A stretch of 64,000 nt of DNA from Lumbricus rubellus (GCA_945859605.1 OX243811.1:31671494-31735493), one strand, 5' to 3'. Shown: positions 1 through 13,300, numbered from the stretch's first letter. The notes: generated by a model not told the origin, from the sequence alone. Made by a program: numbers and translations.

Positions 1-27
1 TGTGTTGGTGTGTTGATGCGGTTGTAG

Positions 28-244
28 GCTAACGGCGTCATCAACGACGTCGCAAAGAGACTGAAGGCGGCTGAACACCAGAGAGACGACTTCCAGAAGA
101 GAGTCGACGAACTGAACATTGAACTGCAGAATGGAAACGGAGAGAACCAACGACTTCAGGCTGAACTGACGAGACTGAAGGCCTCCGTCAACGACCAACA
201 GATCAAGATCGACAACCTGACGAGAGAGAATGGAAAACTTTCGG
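28..244 (+). CDS. Paramyosin-like exon A
   Basis: Acceptor TTGTAG ends at 27 and the donor is G|GTATAG after 244. The exon encodes [20 protein letters not shown] and continues as charged heptads to ...LTRENGKLS, ending in phase 1. It is the first exon visible here; the frame is open to the window edge but the intron border is clear. Coiled coil throughout with no Pro. Confidence 0.8.
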
Positions 245-3200
245 GTATAGGCTATAGATATATATACACATATACATATAGGCCTATATAAAATTTATAT
301 ATATATATAATTTATATTTATATACATAGATTTAGATACGAAAGAAAGAATCGGCTTCCTTACAAGCTACGTCTTGAGCTCCTTCGCCTTTCTCTTCCCT
401 TATTTCGTAAACGCCTGAAGACTATACTATTTGTTAGCGGGAGCACTAACTTGGGTCGGGAGCGCTACTGAACTGTGACCGGCGCTTTATAAATGTTCAA
501 TTACAATTACAATTACAATAGATAGAGTCTATTACAGAGCAGCGGTTTTGTACTTAACGAGTAAAGTTAGTACAGATCTGGGCAAAAGGTACCGTAAAGA
601 AAAAACAAGATTTCTAAGGTACTTTCATTCGCATCTAAGCCTATTTGCCCCTACACAGTCTAACAACTAAGCACCATTGCAAGTACATATTATATAGGCC
701 TACTCTACTGTGTCATGCTGCATATGCAGGACACTCTAGAGTATAGAGTCTATAATCTAGAGCAACACAGTGCAGTAGGTATACAGTAAAAATGCGGGTT
801 AGGACGGGTTATGCGAACGTGCCTATAGGCCTATGCGTAGGCCTATACAGTCATGTAGGCCTAGTATAAACACGATCGTAATTAAAGTAGAATGTGACTC
901 TGAGAAACCTGAATAGGCGCTACATAAATTGTATTGTATGCCGTAATTTATTGTTGTTGTGTCCGTGCAGAATCCTTGCGTGAGTCGGACAGTCAGAACA
1001 AGGACCTGACGAGGTCAGTCCAGGAACTGACCGCCATTCGCGTCCAGCTGCAAGGAGAGAGGGATGGACTACTGGTGGAACTCGGAGACTCCAAGGACAC
1101 CGTCAAGGACCTCCAGGTTCGCCTTGACTCGTCGAACGGTCAGCTGAACCAACTGCGCATCGACCTGGAGAACAGACTTCGCGAGAAGGACGAGGAACTG
1201 GAAAACACTCGGTTGGTAGAGATATATGACTACTGTTAACAACATAACAACAGCTAACAAGAAGTATTGTGTAATAACAGTTGTTAATAGCTCATCAAAT
1301 ACAGTTTCATAGCAATCGTAGAGCAGTGTTTGAATATCTATCTATCTGTAAAATTTATATAGCGCCCGTTCAAGATAACTGTTCAGAGTCGCTTCCGACC
1401 CAGGCAAGGCCAAGTAGGAAAGTTTTGAGAAGCTTATAAAAAAAGTTAGACAAGTCTGGATACTAACAGACATGTTGTAACAGACTGACATGTGCCTAAA
1501 TAAATTGCAACATAATGCTAACGTAAATTAAAACAATTTGATACAAATGTAAAAATTGTCACCATAAGATCAAGTAACACAAAGTGACATATTAATGTAC
1601 GTTGGTTGGCAGTTGTTGAGTTGTAATGAAGCATATTTTTATTTGTCTGTTCACGTACCGGTTCACAACAAATTATGCGAAGCTACTAATCAAGACACCA
1701 TGCATCTCTGCCATGGATCATGCCTTGATGGAGCCCACTTTGATGGAGCCCACATAGGACCCACATTCTCATTTAGGACCCATATTCCCATTTAGGACCC
1801 ATATTCCCATTTAGGACCCATATTCACACAGAAGACCATATAGGCCTACATATATCAGTCAATGGAGATGCTGGTAGGAATTAGACTCCGCGATGACAAC
1901 CTCATCGTGTAGCGTATACTTGACGGTTGGTTGAAATGTTCTTCTGTTGTTGTCTGTTCAAAGGAGGAACAGCCAGAGAACGGTGGAGGAGATGCAGCGC
2001 AATATATTGGAGATCGAGAACAAGTACAAGAGCGAGAACAGTCGTCTGAAGAAGAAATACGAATCGGAACACAGAGAATTCGAAATCCAGATCGACAACC
2101 TTAACAGGACGAACGCTGAGCTCAGCAAAGCCAACAAATCTCTGGCAACGAAGCTCAGGGTAACGAATATGCAATGATTATAATTAGTATGGAGATCATT
2201 CAATCATTCAATTCATTCACCAATAATTAATGACTTTGTAAATTAAATAGAATTCTATGCTTAACTTCGGTCTCTAGGCCTACATCTCGACTGTAACGTG
2301 GCGTCATATAAATTATCGTGAGCTGCTTCATCAAACCTCACAGGTGCTTTTTTAAATGCTGTAACCTAGGTTTCTATGCGTGAAAGATAGGCCTAATGAT
2401 GTTGAAGTAGCAATGCTTCAACGATCATGTGATTGTTTTTCTGAATGAGGTGTGATTAATGTTTTTAAACTTCTAGGACACGGAGCTGTCTCTCGAGTCT
2501 GACCGCCAGGCGGCAGCAGATGCCAAGGAGCATGCGACTGTGCTCGAAAGAAAACTCATCGCCATCCAGACGGAACTGGAAGACGTCAGATTGCTTCTGG
2601 AAACGGTCAGTTTTTTTACCTACTCTGTCCTTCTGTTTGTCGCTCTGTCTAACTCTTTCTCTGTGTTTCTCTCACTTTCTGTTTGTTTCTCTGTCTCTGC
2701 AGTGTCTCGCTGTCTAGCAATCTTCGTTTGATTACTTATTCATATAGCCCTAAACTTAAATACATCATTACAAAGAATTGTTTTCTTCTTTAAATGATAA
2801 AGATCAGGTGTTTAGAAACACGAAAGCGATCCGCAGTAATGATTATTATTGAAACCAACCATTCATTGAAGGGAATAATGACGACGACGATGATGACGAT
2901 GACGATGATACTGATGATGATGACGACGACGACGACAACGACGACAACGATAAATACTCTCTCATATACACGTCAAGACATTTGGGGGATTAAAAGCGTA
3001 GAACTGATATTCATACATGTAGCATTATTATGTTTGAAACAATGTTTTTAGGCTGACAAGGCTCGTAAGAACGCTGAGAACGAGTTGTCGGATGCAACAT
3101 CGCACATCAGTGAAATGAACATAACGATCACATCGTTGACTGGAGACAAGCGCCGCATGGAAACCGATTTCCAGGGAATGCATCGTGATCTCGACGACGC

Positions 3201-4885
3201 CATTGTGGCTCGAAGGGCGGCCGACGAGAAAGCCGACCGTCTGCAGGGGGAGTTGAACCGCGTCACGGATCAGCTGCACTCGGCGCAGGAGAACTACAGC
3301 AGCGCGGAATCGTACAGGAAGCAACTCGAAGTGCAGATTAAGGAGATTACTATCCGTCTGGAGGAGGCAGAGTCAACGAAGGATGGAAAGAAGACACTGG
3401 CAAAGCTCCAGTCGAGGGTAGGTCATTCTGTCAGGGTCCAGTGAAGAGGTGGGGTTGGTTGGGAGCAAGGCTTTTAAAATGATGTTGGCTGGGATGTCTT
3501 TGTCAAATAATGCCTCTGACAGTTTTAAGATTACGTTTATGCATCCCAAAACCGTGGGATTGGCCTAATGTGGCTGGGTGGATGCGGTATGCATCCTTGT
3601 ATCTGGACGTTTGAATATTGGGGTAGATTGACTGGCGTACTGTCGGAAATTAGGATAAGAGAAAAAGTATACATAGGTCGATCTATAGGGAAGAGAAGAA
3701 TTGAAGTATGGCAGGAAAAATGAAAGCAAATATGGAAGGACGGAAGGGAATGAATGAATAAATAAATAAGTTCAAGATGAAAGGAAGACAGTATGGAAGG
3801 AACAGGGTTGGAACAGTGAAAAGAAACAAGTATAACATTAAGTATGAAAGAATGTAAGAGTGGAAGTAGGGATCGATGTGAGTGGCGTCTTATGTCGGAT
3901 GTCTTATCATTGCAGGTGCATGATCTGGAGGCGGATCTGGATGCGGAGCAGCGACGTGGACGGGATTCAGCGGCTGAGACAAGAAAGCTGGCGAAGCAGC
4001 TGCAGGACCTGAGAGTACAGGCGGAGGATGATCACCGGTCGAGCATCGAATTGTCTGAAGAGGTCAACACTCTGCAAGTGCGCATCACTACACTCAAGAG
4101 ACAACTCGATGAATCGGTCAGTGATTTTACAATATCTCTTCATCTATATTCTATAAGATCTGCTCTTAACAAAGATACCTCACAAACTGTATAGCACTAT
4201 AGCCTGCTCTATTGTCTGCTCTATTGTCTGCTTTATTGTCTGCTCTATTGTCTGCTCTATTGTCTGCTCTATTGTCTGCTCTATTGTCTGCTCTATTGTC
4301 TGCTCTATTGCCTGTTCTATTGTCTGCTCTATTGTCTGCTCTATTGTCTGCTCTCGCCTCGATTTTGTCAACTCATTGTTTGCAAATGTATCAGATATTA
4401 AATTTTACAGGTTTCAACGCATCATACAAGGACCAGTTTCTGTAACGTCATAATTATTATGGCCGTCGTTTAAGGAAGATTAATCTATGATGCAAATTAT
4501 GTTTACATCTCGAGATTCTTTTAATTATCACCGTCTTATACCATCCTCCCCTGCCTATACCTAATTAACTGACACACGTCATCTCATTTTCTCTTGCGTC
4601 ATCCTGCTTGTAGCCATCTAGCTACACTACATGTACATTACATGACCTCGCATAATCTGACCTGACTTGGTTCTGTCGCTGTAGGAGGATGTGTTGGGCA
4701 TCACGATGAACAAGTACCGCAAGGTCCAGCAGCAGTTGGAGGAGACCGAACGCCGAGCGGACAAGGCCGAGAAGAACATCACCCTCGTCCGCCACACGAC
4801 GACGAATGTCGGAGGAGGGGGTCGAGCAGGAGGAGCGAGGGCGATGTCCGTCAGCAGAGAAACGACGAGGATTGTCAGGGTCTAA
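28..4885 (+). CDS. Paramyosin-like (or myosin rod) gene, C-terminal seven exons
   Basis: Seven exons with consensus AG/GT borders and matching phases join into about 515 residues of heptad-repeat coiled coil, followed by a short non-helical tail and a stop. The 5' part of the gene lies outside the window. Family knowledge: paramyosin and the myosin heavy-chain rod are parallel two-chain coiled coils that pack into muscle thick filaments. Segments such as [40 protein letters not shown] and [20 protein letters not shown] match the conserved C-terminal half of this family. I favour paramyosin because of the SRLKKKY block and the Gly/Arg/Ser-rich tail, but a muscle myosin heavy-chain tail is a real alternative, since both share these motifs and the head region is not visible. 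Simple repeats fill some introns, for example the 12-bp array at 4.2 kb. Confidence 0.8.
437..520 (+). repeat. SINE-A tail fragment
   Basis: Contains GGTCGGGAGCGC and then GGCGCTTTATAAATG followed by a TTACAA array, the 3' end of the SINE-A family described at 51291. It lies in the intron after exon A. Confidence 0.6.
971..1211 (+). CDS. Paramyosin-like exon B
   Basis: Acceptor GTCCGTGCAG ends at 970. Two bases complete the Glu codon left by exon A, giving [13 protein letters not shown] and so on to [14 protein letters not shown]. The donor is CG|GTTGGT. The block [11 protein letters not shown] is typical of myosin and paramyosin rods. The in-frame read-through to 1239 is intronic. Confidence 0.8.
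1346..1412 (-). repeat. SINE-A tail fragment, reverse
   Basis: Begins AAATTTATATAGCGCCC and continues TTCAAGATAACTGTTCAGAG, the reverse complement of the SINE-A 3' end. Confidence 0.6.
1725..1832 (+). repeat. Short tandem array (about 20 bp, GGACCCATATTCCCATTTA)
   Basis: Around five imperfect copies of a 16-20 bp unit (TTAGGACCCATATTCCCA) in the intron between exons B and C of the paramyosin-like gene. Confidence 0.75.
1964..2159 (+). CDS. Paramyosin-like exon C
   Basis: Acceptor TTCAAAG ends at 1963 and one base completes the split Arg codon. The product runs [20 protein letters not shown], then [16 protein letters not shown], then [21 protein letters not shown]. The donor is AGG|GTAACG, phase 0. 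The SRLKKKY / NLNR blocks are the best paramyosin-type signature in the gene. Confidence 0.8.
2477..2605 (+). CDS. Paramyosin-like exon D
   Basis: Acceptor ACTTCTAG ends at 2476, and the donor is ACG|GTCAGT. It has 43 in-frame codons, from [15 protein letters not shown] to [10 protein letters not shown], in phase 0 at both ends. The intron that follows holds a pyrimidine-rich stretch and a GAC/GAT microsatellite. Confidence 0.78.
2878..2952 (+). repeat. GAC/GAT trinucleotide microsatellite
   Basis: Run of ATGACGACGACGATGATG-type triplets in the intron before exon E. Confidence 0.85.
3052..3417 (+). CDS. Paramyosin-like exon E (longest)
   Basis: Acceptor TGTTTTTAG ends at 3051 and the donor is AGG|GTAGGT. 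It has 122 codons in phase 0, starting [20 protein letters not shown] and ending [12 protein letters not shown]. It carries [19 protein letters not shown], followed in exon F by [12 protein letters not shown], an arrangement common to paramyosin and myosin rods. Codons are GC-richer than the flanking intron. Confidence 0.85.
3916..4116 (+). CDS. Paramyosin-like exon F
   Basis: Acceptor CATTGCAG ends at 3915 and the donor is TCG|GTCAGT. It has 67 codons in phase 0, from [20 protein letters not shown] to [11 protein letters not shown]. The [11 protein letters not shown] and TLKRQL blocks precede the C terminus in this family. Confidence 0.85.
4205..4356 (+). repeat. 12-bp tandem array in a paramyosin-like intron
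   Basis: About 13 near-identical copies of TGCTCTATTGTC with a few substitutions (TTTATT, GCCTGT). It lies in the intron between exons F and G. The length is a multiple of three and the array has no stops in some frames, which creates spurious open frames on both strands. Confidence 0.9.
4685..4885 (+). CDS. Paramyosin-like terminal exon G with stop codon
   Basis: Acceptor TCGCTGTAG ends at 4684. Sixty-six codons precede [23 protein letters not shown], then [16 protein letters not shown], then a Gly/Arg/Ser/Thr-rich tail ([20 protein letters not shown] and [10 protein letters not shown]). The coiled coil stops where the tail begins, as in family members whose non-helical tail controls filament packing. 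The RAMSVSR tail motif could be a kinase site; that is inference. Confidence 0.85.
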   Translation, partial: EDVLGITMNKYRKVQQQLEETERRADKAEKNITLVRHTTTNVGGGGRAGGARAMSVSRETTRIVRV

Positions 4886-4899
4886 ACCAGGTATATGTA

Positions 4900-6540
4900 G
4901 GCCTAAACACACGATACGCACCCCACATTGCCAAGCATCATAATATACTCCATAGCCTATTGCAGGGCTGTTTTAGAGGAATTTTTAGAACTGCAGCACA
5001 ACTCCGTCTTTTCCTTCCAATCCTCCATGGTAAATTACTTCAATCGGAGGACAATGACCATTTTTTTCTAGTTTTAACTGTACAGACGTGCTTCTACAAC
5101 AGCACAAATCCATTTAGAACTGCACATTTTGTGTAGCCTACAACTGCACGTTAAAAAAGCCCTGACCTATTGCATTGCGTCGTACAGTCACGCAGTGTAA
5201 CACGCAGTTTAGTATAAGCTTACTGCGTGTCAGCTATAGGCGCACAAAAAATCTGCCAATGCGTGTGAATTATAGGTCTATTATACTGTATGCCTACGTT
5301 CACAAGAATTCTGGCATGTTGCATTGCACTGCTCTGTATGCAGTGTATGGCATAGCCTCCGTTTGTAGGCTATCTTAAAGCATTGCGTTCTATTGCGCTG
5401 CATAGCAGATGTAAGTTGTTTTCTTCAAAACTGCATTTAATTACTTTAATTACTTTACGCTACTTTACATCGAATGAAATCACACTGCAATGCATTGCAT
5501 TTTATTACTTTTTATTGTATAGTATAGTGCAGCGCATCTTATGCAATTAAATGTATACGGTATTATGCTGAATTTCTTATCGCATTCCACAAAACATTGT
5601 ATTGTATCCGACTGTATCGAAGAGGTGCGTTAGGTAGATCACGTAGGCTTCTGAGAATGATGCTAGGACGAGTAAGGTGGCAAAAGGAGGATATGAACGA
5701 TTATCTTACTATCTTACTTACCTTTGTGGACTATTTATAAACTATTTATAGGCCACGTTGTTTGTTTTTCTTCAGACGCTGGTTCCCTGACGTCCAGTGA
5801 AGACGTCACGAAAAGACCACACGCGCCATAAAATTGAGCAACATAATCTAAGCCTAATAATGAAAATGATCTTCTTCTAGAGAAAATCGAAAAGGACAAA
5901 CAAGTGCAAGAAACGATGTCAGAAAAAACGCTTGTCGTGTCTCTCGTGTAGGCTCTCTCTCATCTCATCTCTCATTCTCCTTGCAGTTCATTAGAGAATT
6001 AAGGTCTCGCTGCATGCTTCACGTAGACTAATTTGTGCTATTCACTCGTCTATTTACCCAACGTGTTAATCATTACTGCTGTTATTAATTATAATTAAGG
6101 TTTGTAGCTGCCATTCACTGCAGTATAATTATAGACACTGAACGAAAAGGTTTAGCAGAGCCGTGCCTTTGTTTTCAGCACATCGCAGCTTTCTCAGTAC
6201 TAGTAAATTCGTATTGATGTAGCTATAGCTCGAACGATGATATATCGCTTCTATATATATTGGTCGAAGGCCAAGTTAAAGGAGCTGCATAAATGTCTCT
6301 ACATTTGTAGTTGTAATTAAAAGTGCGTAGTTTTATTCGATGTGTTATTTTGCTCATGTGGAAGTCGAATTCAGCACGGATATAATATTGTATCAACTTA
6401 GATGCAACGAATTTTAAATATCACAAATTAAAGTCATAACTAGTGAAAATGCAGCATTATCATATTATTCTTATAAATAATTATCGTTGTAATAGCAAGA
6501 AATATAACAAATTAAAATTATAATTATCAGTCAAATGCAC
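4900..6540. other. Intergenic region, no gene seen
   Basis: This AT-rich stretch follows the paramyosin-like stop and presumably includes its 3' UTR. I see scattered ATTGCATTGC-like repeats near 5.2-5.6 kb and a short SINE-tail-like piece (GAGCTGCATAAATG) near 6290, but no coding exon. Confidence 0.5.
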
Positions 6541-6552
6541 AAGTATACTATA

Positions 6553-6554
<2 letters not shown>

Positions 6555-6614
<60 letters not shown>
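6555..6614. repeat. (TA)n microsatellite
   Basis: About 29 uninterrupted TA dinucleotides. Confidence 0.95.
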
Positions 6615-6617
<3 letters not shown>

Positions 6618-6764
6618 ACGGGCTATCAAGTAATTTGTCTGACGATAAAAAACAAGTCAAATTACAACCAGTGACATTAATAATCACTAGTTAATATTTT
6701 TTAATACCCAGACTTACATCGGATGCATCAGCTGAAAAATTACCCAGATAAAAATATAGCAATT

Positions 6765-7060
6765 TATTGTTATTATTAGTACCATTATTATTAGTAGTAG
6801 TAGCAATAGTAATAATAATAATAATATTATTATTATTACTACCACCACCACCACCACCATGGCCTACTACTACTAATAAAAATACAACTAGGCCTATATC
6901 ACTATTATTGCAACTATTGCAACCACTATTATTACCACTACTTCTACTACTGTAACTACTACTACCACTTATTATTATTAATACAATTGTTGCTGCTAGC
7001 TTGCTACTACTATTATTACTAATACCATAATTATTACTGCTACTATCGCTACTGTTACTA
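6765..7060. repeat. ATT/ACC/ACT trinucleotide repeat region
   Basis: Compound imperfect triplet repeats (TTATTAGTA, ACCACCACC, ACTACTACT), downstream of the CNBD2-like gene. They explain the hydrophobic open frame seen here. Confidence 0.85.
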
Positions 7061-7225
7061 TCATTACAGACATTTTTTAAACATACAAATTCAACCAGTA
7101 AGAATCTAAAAATGTATTAAACAGCGACAGATTCTGGTAAAATTAAAAACATGTTAAGAGCAAGAAATTTAGAACTTTGACTAAATTATAGACCTAACTT
7201 CAAAGAATTTTTTAGCGTCTCTATG

Positions 7226-7393
7226 TCAGAATGACTGACTGTAGTTGCATGCGTGGTGTTGATGCGATGGCTGCAGAAGTAGTGACTTGTTTCGAGCTGT
7301 ATTTCTTTCACGAATGTGATCCTTGAACGCCGCCCAGTCTGCCTGCGCCTGCAGTTTCTTTTGTAGCGACTCGACACTTGGATATGGTCGTAC
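7226..7393 (-). CDS. CNBD2-like: CNBD2-like terminal exon 12 with stop
   Basis: Acceptor CTTTGCTTTGAAAG, phase 0. It has 55 codons and TGA: VRPYPSVESLQKKLQAQADW, then AAFKDHIRERNTARNKSLLL, then a His/Cys-rich end (QPSHQHHACNYSQSF). The P-Y-P-S-x-x-x-L-x-x-x-L helix is a usual C-terminal feature of this protein group. I found no clear AATAAA just downstream. Confidence 0.82.
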   Translation of the reverse strand, partial: VRPYPSVESLQKKLQAQADWAAFKDHIRERNTARNKSLLLQPSHQHHACNYSQSF

Positions 7394-10300
7394 CTTTCAA
7401 AGCAAAGCATCCATCACTGAGTGCAACAAACTCGTCTTTGAAAGCAAAACACTCGTTAGGTTAGAGAAGGTTTATGCGATATTCCACCTCACACTCAAAA
7501 TCAAAGCACGCATTACTGCGTGTAACGGGTTCGCAAGTACAGATTCATCATCATCAGTCTACTGTTAAGACGGACGGATGCCCTGGATAAAGGAGACCTA
7601 CGTCTATAGTCTATGCAACTGCATGCGGTTAAATCCTCCCCGCAACAAAACTACGAAACACTTGAAGCGTTGGACGTTTGATTGGCGTGTTTACCGAATG
7701 TCAGAGGCTGCAGTGAAGTGCACCAGAGAAGTAGACGAGTGCAGATTAAGGCAAATAGTCAATAGGATAGCTGTACTTGCCGATCATGTCAACTGCACCA
7801 ATGATAGGAGTGTCTATACAATATAAGGTGCTATGTGTAAGAGGCAGGGGCTACCATGCATTTATCGATCTGCTGTGCCTGCGTTTCAACCGATATATCG
7901 TAAGAAAACGGACTTACAAAGCGTTGTGGAACGCGGTGGTGCAGTGGTGGGTTCGGCGCCTAGAACCAGAGAGTTCCAGGTTAGAATCCACCTCAAGCCG
8001 CCGCGTATATAGGACCTTGAGCAAGTCCCTCACTTGCGATTGCTCGGGCGATTCGGCGTGAAGCTCCGATGCAGTGTCCGCGCTATATAGACCTAGTCGA
8101 GAGCGCCTCTGAGTATAGAGAGCTTGAAGGGGCGCTATAGCAAATGCGAGAAAATAAAAATACACGACCAGAATCAATAACATAATAAATAAATGTATAA
8201 TTTTCGCTAAAATAATCAGGCTGACATCTCAATACAGTAACTGTTGTGTTTCGAGGAGCGCTTTGCGTTCTGCATGGGCGATAATAACAGATGAAGTTGT
8301 TCTACACTGTGATTACGTTAACGGTTATAATAATTATTCGATTACGTTATAATTGATCTTGTTTAACCTTTATGCTACCTCTCTTTGTCACATCCCATTG
8401 CACTTTACCATAAGAAACCATGCCCAATTATTATGGTCTTACAATGCAGGCCGTATCTTACTTAATGCTGTCTTTTACCCGTTTGCCCCGAGAATATCCG
8501 ATGAAAACGGGCCTAAAATTTTTAAATGAACTGGTAAAGGGTTAATAATTATATTGTCGTACCATATGAGGCAATTGCTTGTTGTCTCTCGCTTATCATA
8601 CCTTACATTACCTTACCCAAATCTCCTTTGGTTTCTCACCGTATTCAACAGATTCTTTTGCACTTCCGGTGTCGCGTTATTTAGGAAGAATCGACGACTG
8701 ATGACGATCACTTCCGCTCCATCGGAAACGAGGCTGCAGTCCCAAGATGGCGTCTCTGCGTTGAACACCACCGACTCCAATCCCTGAACCATAATATAAT
8801 TATAGCATTACAACTAGCCTACTGCTGCTGCTTCTGCCACGACTGCTAGCACTACTGCTGCTAACGCTCGGCCAACTAAACAATAATTATACTCCTACTA
8901 TCACTATTGCTACAGTTATTACCCAAAAGATCATACAACAGCAGCTAAAGAAAGAAAGCTAGGCTTAGTCTACATGTAAGAATGTATCAAGTTGAGAAAG
9001 TGTTGGGATTTTCTCAACGGCAATGAACGACCGACATTTTTAAACGAAACAATATACATGTATATATAATATACTAGGCCCCTATATATAAGAGTCTGAA
9101 TAAATTAGCATGAATTTATCACTCACAAAAGTGTCGCCTGTCGTGAGTCGTCGTATTCGCGTGAAGACTGTTGATGATGATCTCTTTAATCGATCGATTT
9201 CAGATCGATGATGACTTCCTCTGTTTTCCGGTGGCCTGTCATCGGAGATTTCTAAAGCATCATCCGGATAATATTAATAATATACATTGTCGGTTGACGG
9301 CTAAGAAATTCAGGAATGAAATACTAAGGCAATGTTTCTCGCGTATTAGCCTATGTGCATGTAAAGACACAAATACAGCACAGCTTCTATGAATGACTCT
9401 TTCTTAACCACACTAGAAATTATAAGTTTATAACGAATTATATTTACGACTGTACATTCACTGCAGGAACAACGTAATCTAGAAAATGTTTTGGCAATAA
9501 AGCTAACTACGTTCACGAAGTTTGAAGCACAAAGTTGCAACTGTGCTTGTATGACCAATGTGAATAATTTTCTTTATTTTGCACAAAACAAGAATTACAG
9601 TTCAAATCATGGATCAGCAAGTACTGTGCAATGTGTGCATGCAGCAGAAGCCAAGATAGTCAATAACCTACATTTGACAAATTGGCTCCTATGTCTTCAT
9701 TACTACCCAGTACTGCGCTTGTTATAATAGTCTATTTAATTATGCCTACTTACATGATAGTAATAATAGAATACAAATATCACAACTACAGTAGGCCTAC
9801 TACTACTACGAATAATAACACCAAAGAAGATTTTCTATATTAATAATGAGAAAAATGACGACATTGATAATAATAATAAACAGTGATTTCAAGCATTTCG
9901 GGTATGGCGGGGCCTAAATGTAGGCTACACCAACGCAAGTTCCGCACCAAAAAACGTGTTGTGCGGTTCGAGTGCCTACGCATCAATCAACAGATGCTTC
10001 TACATTGACGAGACCACGATTCAGAGGAGTTTCGACAGAGACTTCTAAACAATAAGTACTTTACCTTTACTGATACGCTTCTTCTTCTTCATGGTACCTT
10101 TGATCTTCGGAAGAGTTTCGACCGATATCTCCAAACGGGGCATGCAGAAAGGAGCGTGTTTTCATCTACAGTTACAAGGCGGACAATGAACCATATAATT
10201 ATCTTCCGATAATTAATTTCTTCACCTGTCATGGATTGGTGGCGCCACCTGCTGTCGACGATTTTCGTTCGACGCTGAACCGACTGAAGTTGAACGAGGA

Positions 10301-13300
10301 CGGAACAGGATCCGGACTTAAGGACATAGATCCAGTCGCATCGATGTCCGCTCTTCGCAAGAACCTCACCTCGACTGCAACACAACAAACAGAACAGACA
10401 TACACATACATGTATGGTATGACTGAGGCATTTGGCAATAGGTATACGGTATGGTAACTTATAAGAGATTCATACAGTTAGTCATTTATATAGCTCCTTT
10501 TGGCAAATGGCAGTCTACTCGGTAGCACATTTGGATTGTCAAGTGAAATGAACTTGCAGAAAGATATAGCCTTGGTCTCTAGGACAAATACAAAGTGTTT
10601 CAATCGTATATAGGGGATTCACGTGTCAACCTAGCTTTTATCCTAACCAACCCCCCAAAAATGAGTCGAAATATCCATATTGTGTTTCGTGAGCAGCATC
10701 TTCACAACCTAAAGATGACTTGCATTCTTGTATTTTGACGATCTGTAAATTTTTTTACCTTCTACTCTTTTCTTGCCAATAATTACTGCAAAACCGGTTA
10801 CTTACATTATTATTATTGTACAACAATGCAACAATATTACTGTCTTGTTGTCACATCTTATCGCATCTAACTCCAATGCATAGTAAATGGTTATTAAATG
10901 CAGATCGTCATTTTGTATAATCGGCACACCATACACACACACATACACACTAACAAACACACACACCTAAAACACACACCTAAAACACACACCTAAAACA
11001 CACACCTAAACGCACACACACGCGCGCACACACACAAACAAACAAGCACACACAGTTAAGCGAAAGTGAAAGCGAGTCAAACCGAAAGTAGGCTGCCATA
11101 CAGATGCGTGGTTTGTCCCATGGTAATTTGTCGATGGGCCAGCCGTGCAGCAGTGGTCTCTGGCGGAGAAAGGAGATGAAATCTGGTTCGCGACCATTCT
11201 CGATGTGCATAAAGATATCGACGTAATCCTCTCGACCGACGGCCAGCAGTTCGACGTCAGACCGACAGGCAACCGTTGCACTTCGCTTCGCACCATGAAT
11301 CAAAGCCAGATCCTAAGCACGACAATAGCAGATCAAGACTACATTATTTAAACAGAATTTTATTTCTCTTACAATCATATATGTATAGAATTATATATAT
11401 AATATATATATATAATTTACATATATATAATTATATATACAAAATATGTATATATATATATCGCCGGTGTTAGCACGGTGTTAAAGTGCGAAGATCAAGA
11501 CGCACGACACCGTACAACACAACTGTTATGCAATTATTTGGAGCTGCATGGTTGAGCGCCTCCGAGTATGGATCTTGAAGGGGCGCTATATAAATGCTGA
11601 TTGATTGAGGTTGTCTAAGTGCCATTTAATGCATTCGTGCTGCCAATAGCTGCATGCATAAATCGAAGATTGGTTACAGTCTACTGGCTCCAGACAAAAC
11701 TCCTGACCTCGACGTAGTTTATTTTGAGCGTCATAATATAGACACTTCCGGGTGATAAAATTGAGCATTCACATCCAGTGCCGATCAAAAGCCGACCAAA
11801 GCCATGGCTTAGAGCAGTGATGTCCAACCTTTTTGGCACCAGAGGCGGCAGAAACAATAATTCTGAAGCCGAGGGCCACAACAGTAAATTCAGAAGCAGC
11901 GGCTAAAATTACAGCACTGGCTTAGAACCCGAGATCCTCTCGCTGCCAGAGGCTATGCTTTTGAAGAAAAGCTAAATGTATGCGGACGGTTTTTACGCTG
12001 CTCAACACAGGACTACACAGTACACGCTCCTGACCCTTTCTCAAAATTATTTTCTGATCTGACCGGTGACCGCGGGTATATTCGCAAAATAAGCTTATAT
12101 ATCTATAAGAATCTGATAAAAAGCGCTTTGTAATAAAGCTTCAACATTCACGTGGCGTAACAATTATAGGCATAGGCAGGTTTATAGCTGCTTTCTAAAA
12201 GTGGACTTTACAACACTAGGTTATTATAATTATTAGCGTTATTAATTATCAGCATTGCGAACATTTTTAACGCGGGAAACGTCACAAAGACATGCGCGAA
12301 TCCGAGATCTACATGTATGTAATAGTCAAAGTGACGTTGGCTAACAAACTATAGTTTTAGGCCTATTGTCCATATTCTCACAGTGAACTTATTTTACAGA
12401 AACTTGCGTCATAAGCAAAGAGAAGAAACAATATTATAAGTGAAGTTATAATGCTCTCGAGTGAACTTGTAGGCCTAGCATAACAAGAGATCTGCGTAAT
12501 AATCAAAGTGACGTAACAATAGGCTCTTAGGTCTATATTCTCAAAATGAACTTCTATAATGAGTAGATTTATATTATAGTCAGGTGACGTCACAATAGAC
12601 CTAGTTTTGTATTCTCAAAGTGAACTCATATGATAGTGGATTTGTCTCATAAACAGAGTGACGTCACAAAGGTGCCTATTTTATGTTATCAAAATAAACA
12701 TCTCTAAAAGTAGATGTGTATAAGAATTGAAGTGACGTCACAGTGGGTCTCGTTTTGCTTTCTCAACATGAGCTTCTAAAAAGTGAATTTGCATTACAAA
12801 CAGAATGACGTCACAGTAGACCTAGTTTTGTATCCTCAAAATGAACCTCTACATCGATAGCAGATTTTCATCATAATCAAAGTGACGTCACAATAGGCCC
12901 AATTTTGCAATCTTAGAATGAACAAAATAAATTTGTTTCAGAATCAGAGTGACGTCACAATGAGCCTGGTTTCATATTCTCAAAATGAACTTACATGTAT
13001 ATGATAGCAGATCCATATCATAATCAGTGTGACGTCACAATAGTTCTAGTTTTTTTCAAAATGAGCTGCTATAAAAGTGGATTTGTATCATAATCAGAGG
13101 TACGTCATAGTAGACCTAGTTTTATATCCTCAAAGTGAACCTCTTCAATAGCATGCAGATTTTCATCATAATTGAAGTGACGTCACTTCGGTTATGATAC
13201 AAATCCACTATTATAGCATTTTGAGAATATAAAACTAACTACTAGCTATTGTAACGTCACTCTGATTATGATATAAATCTACTATTGTAGAAGTTCATTT

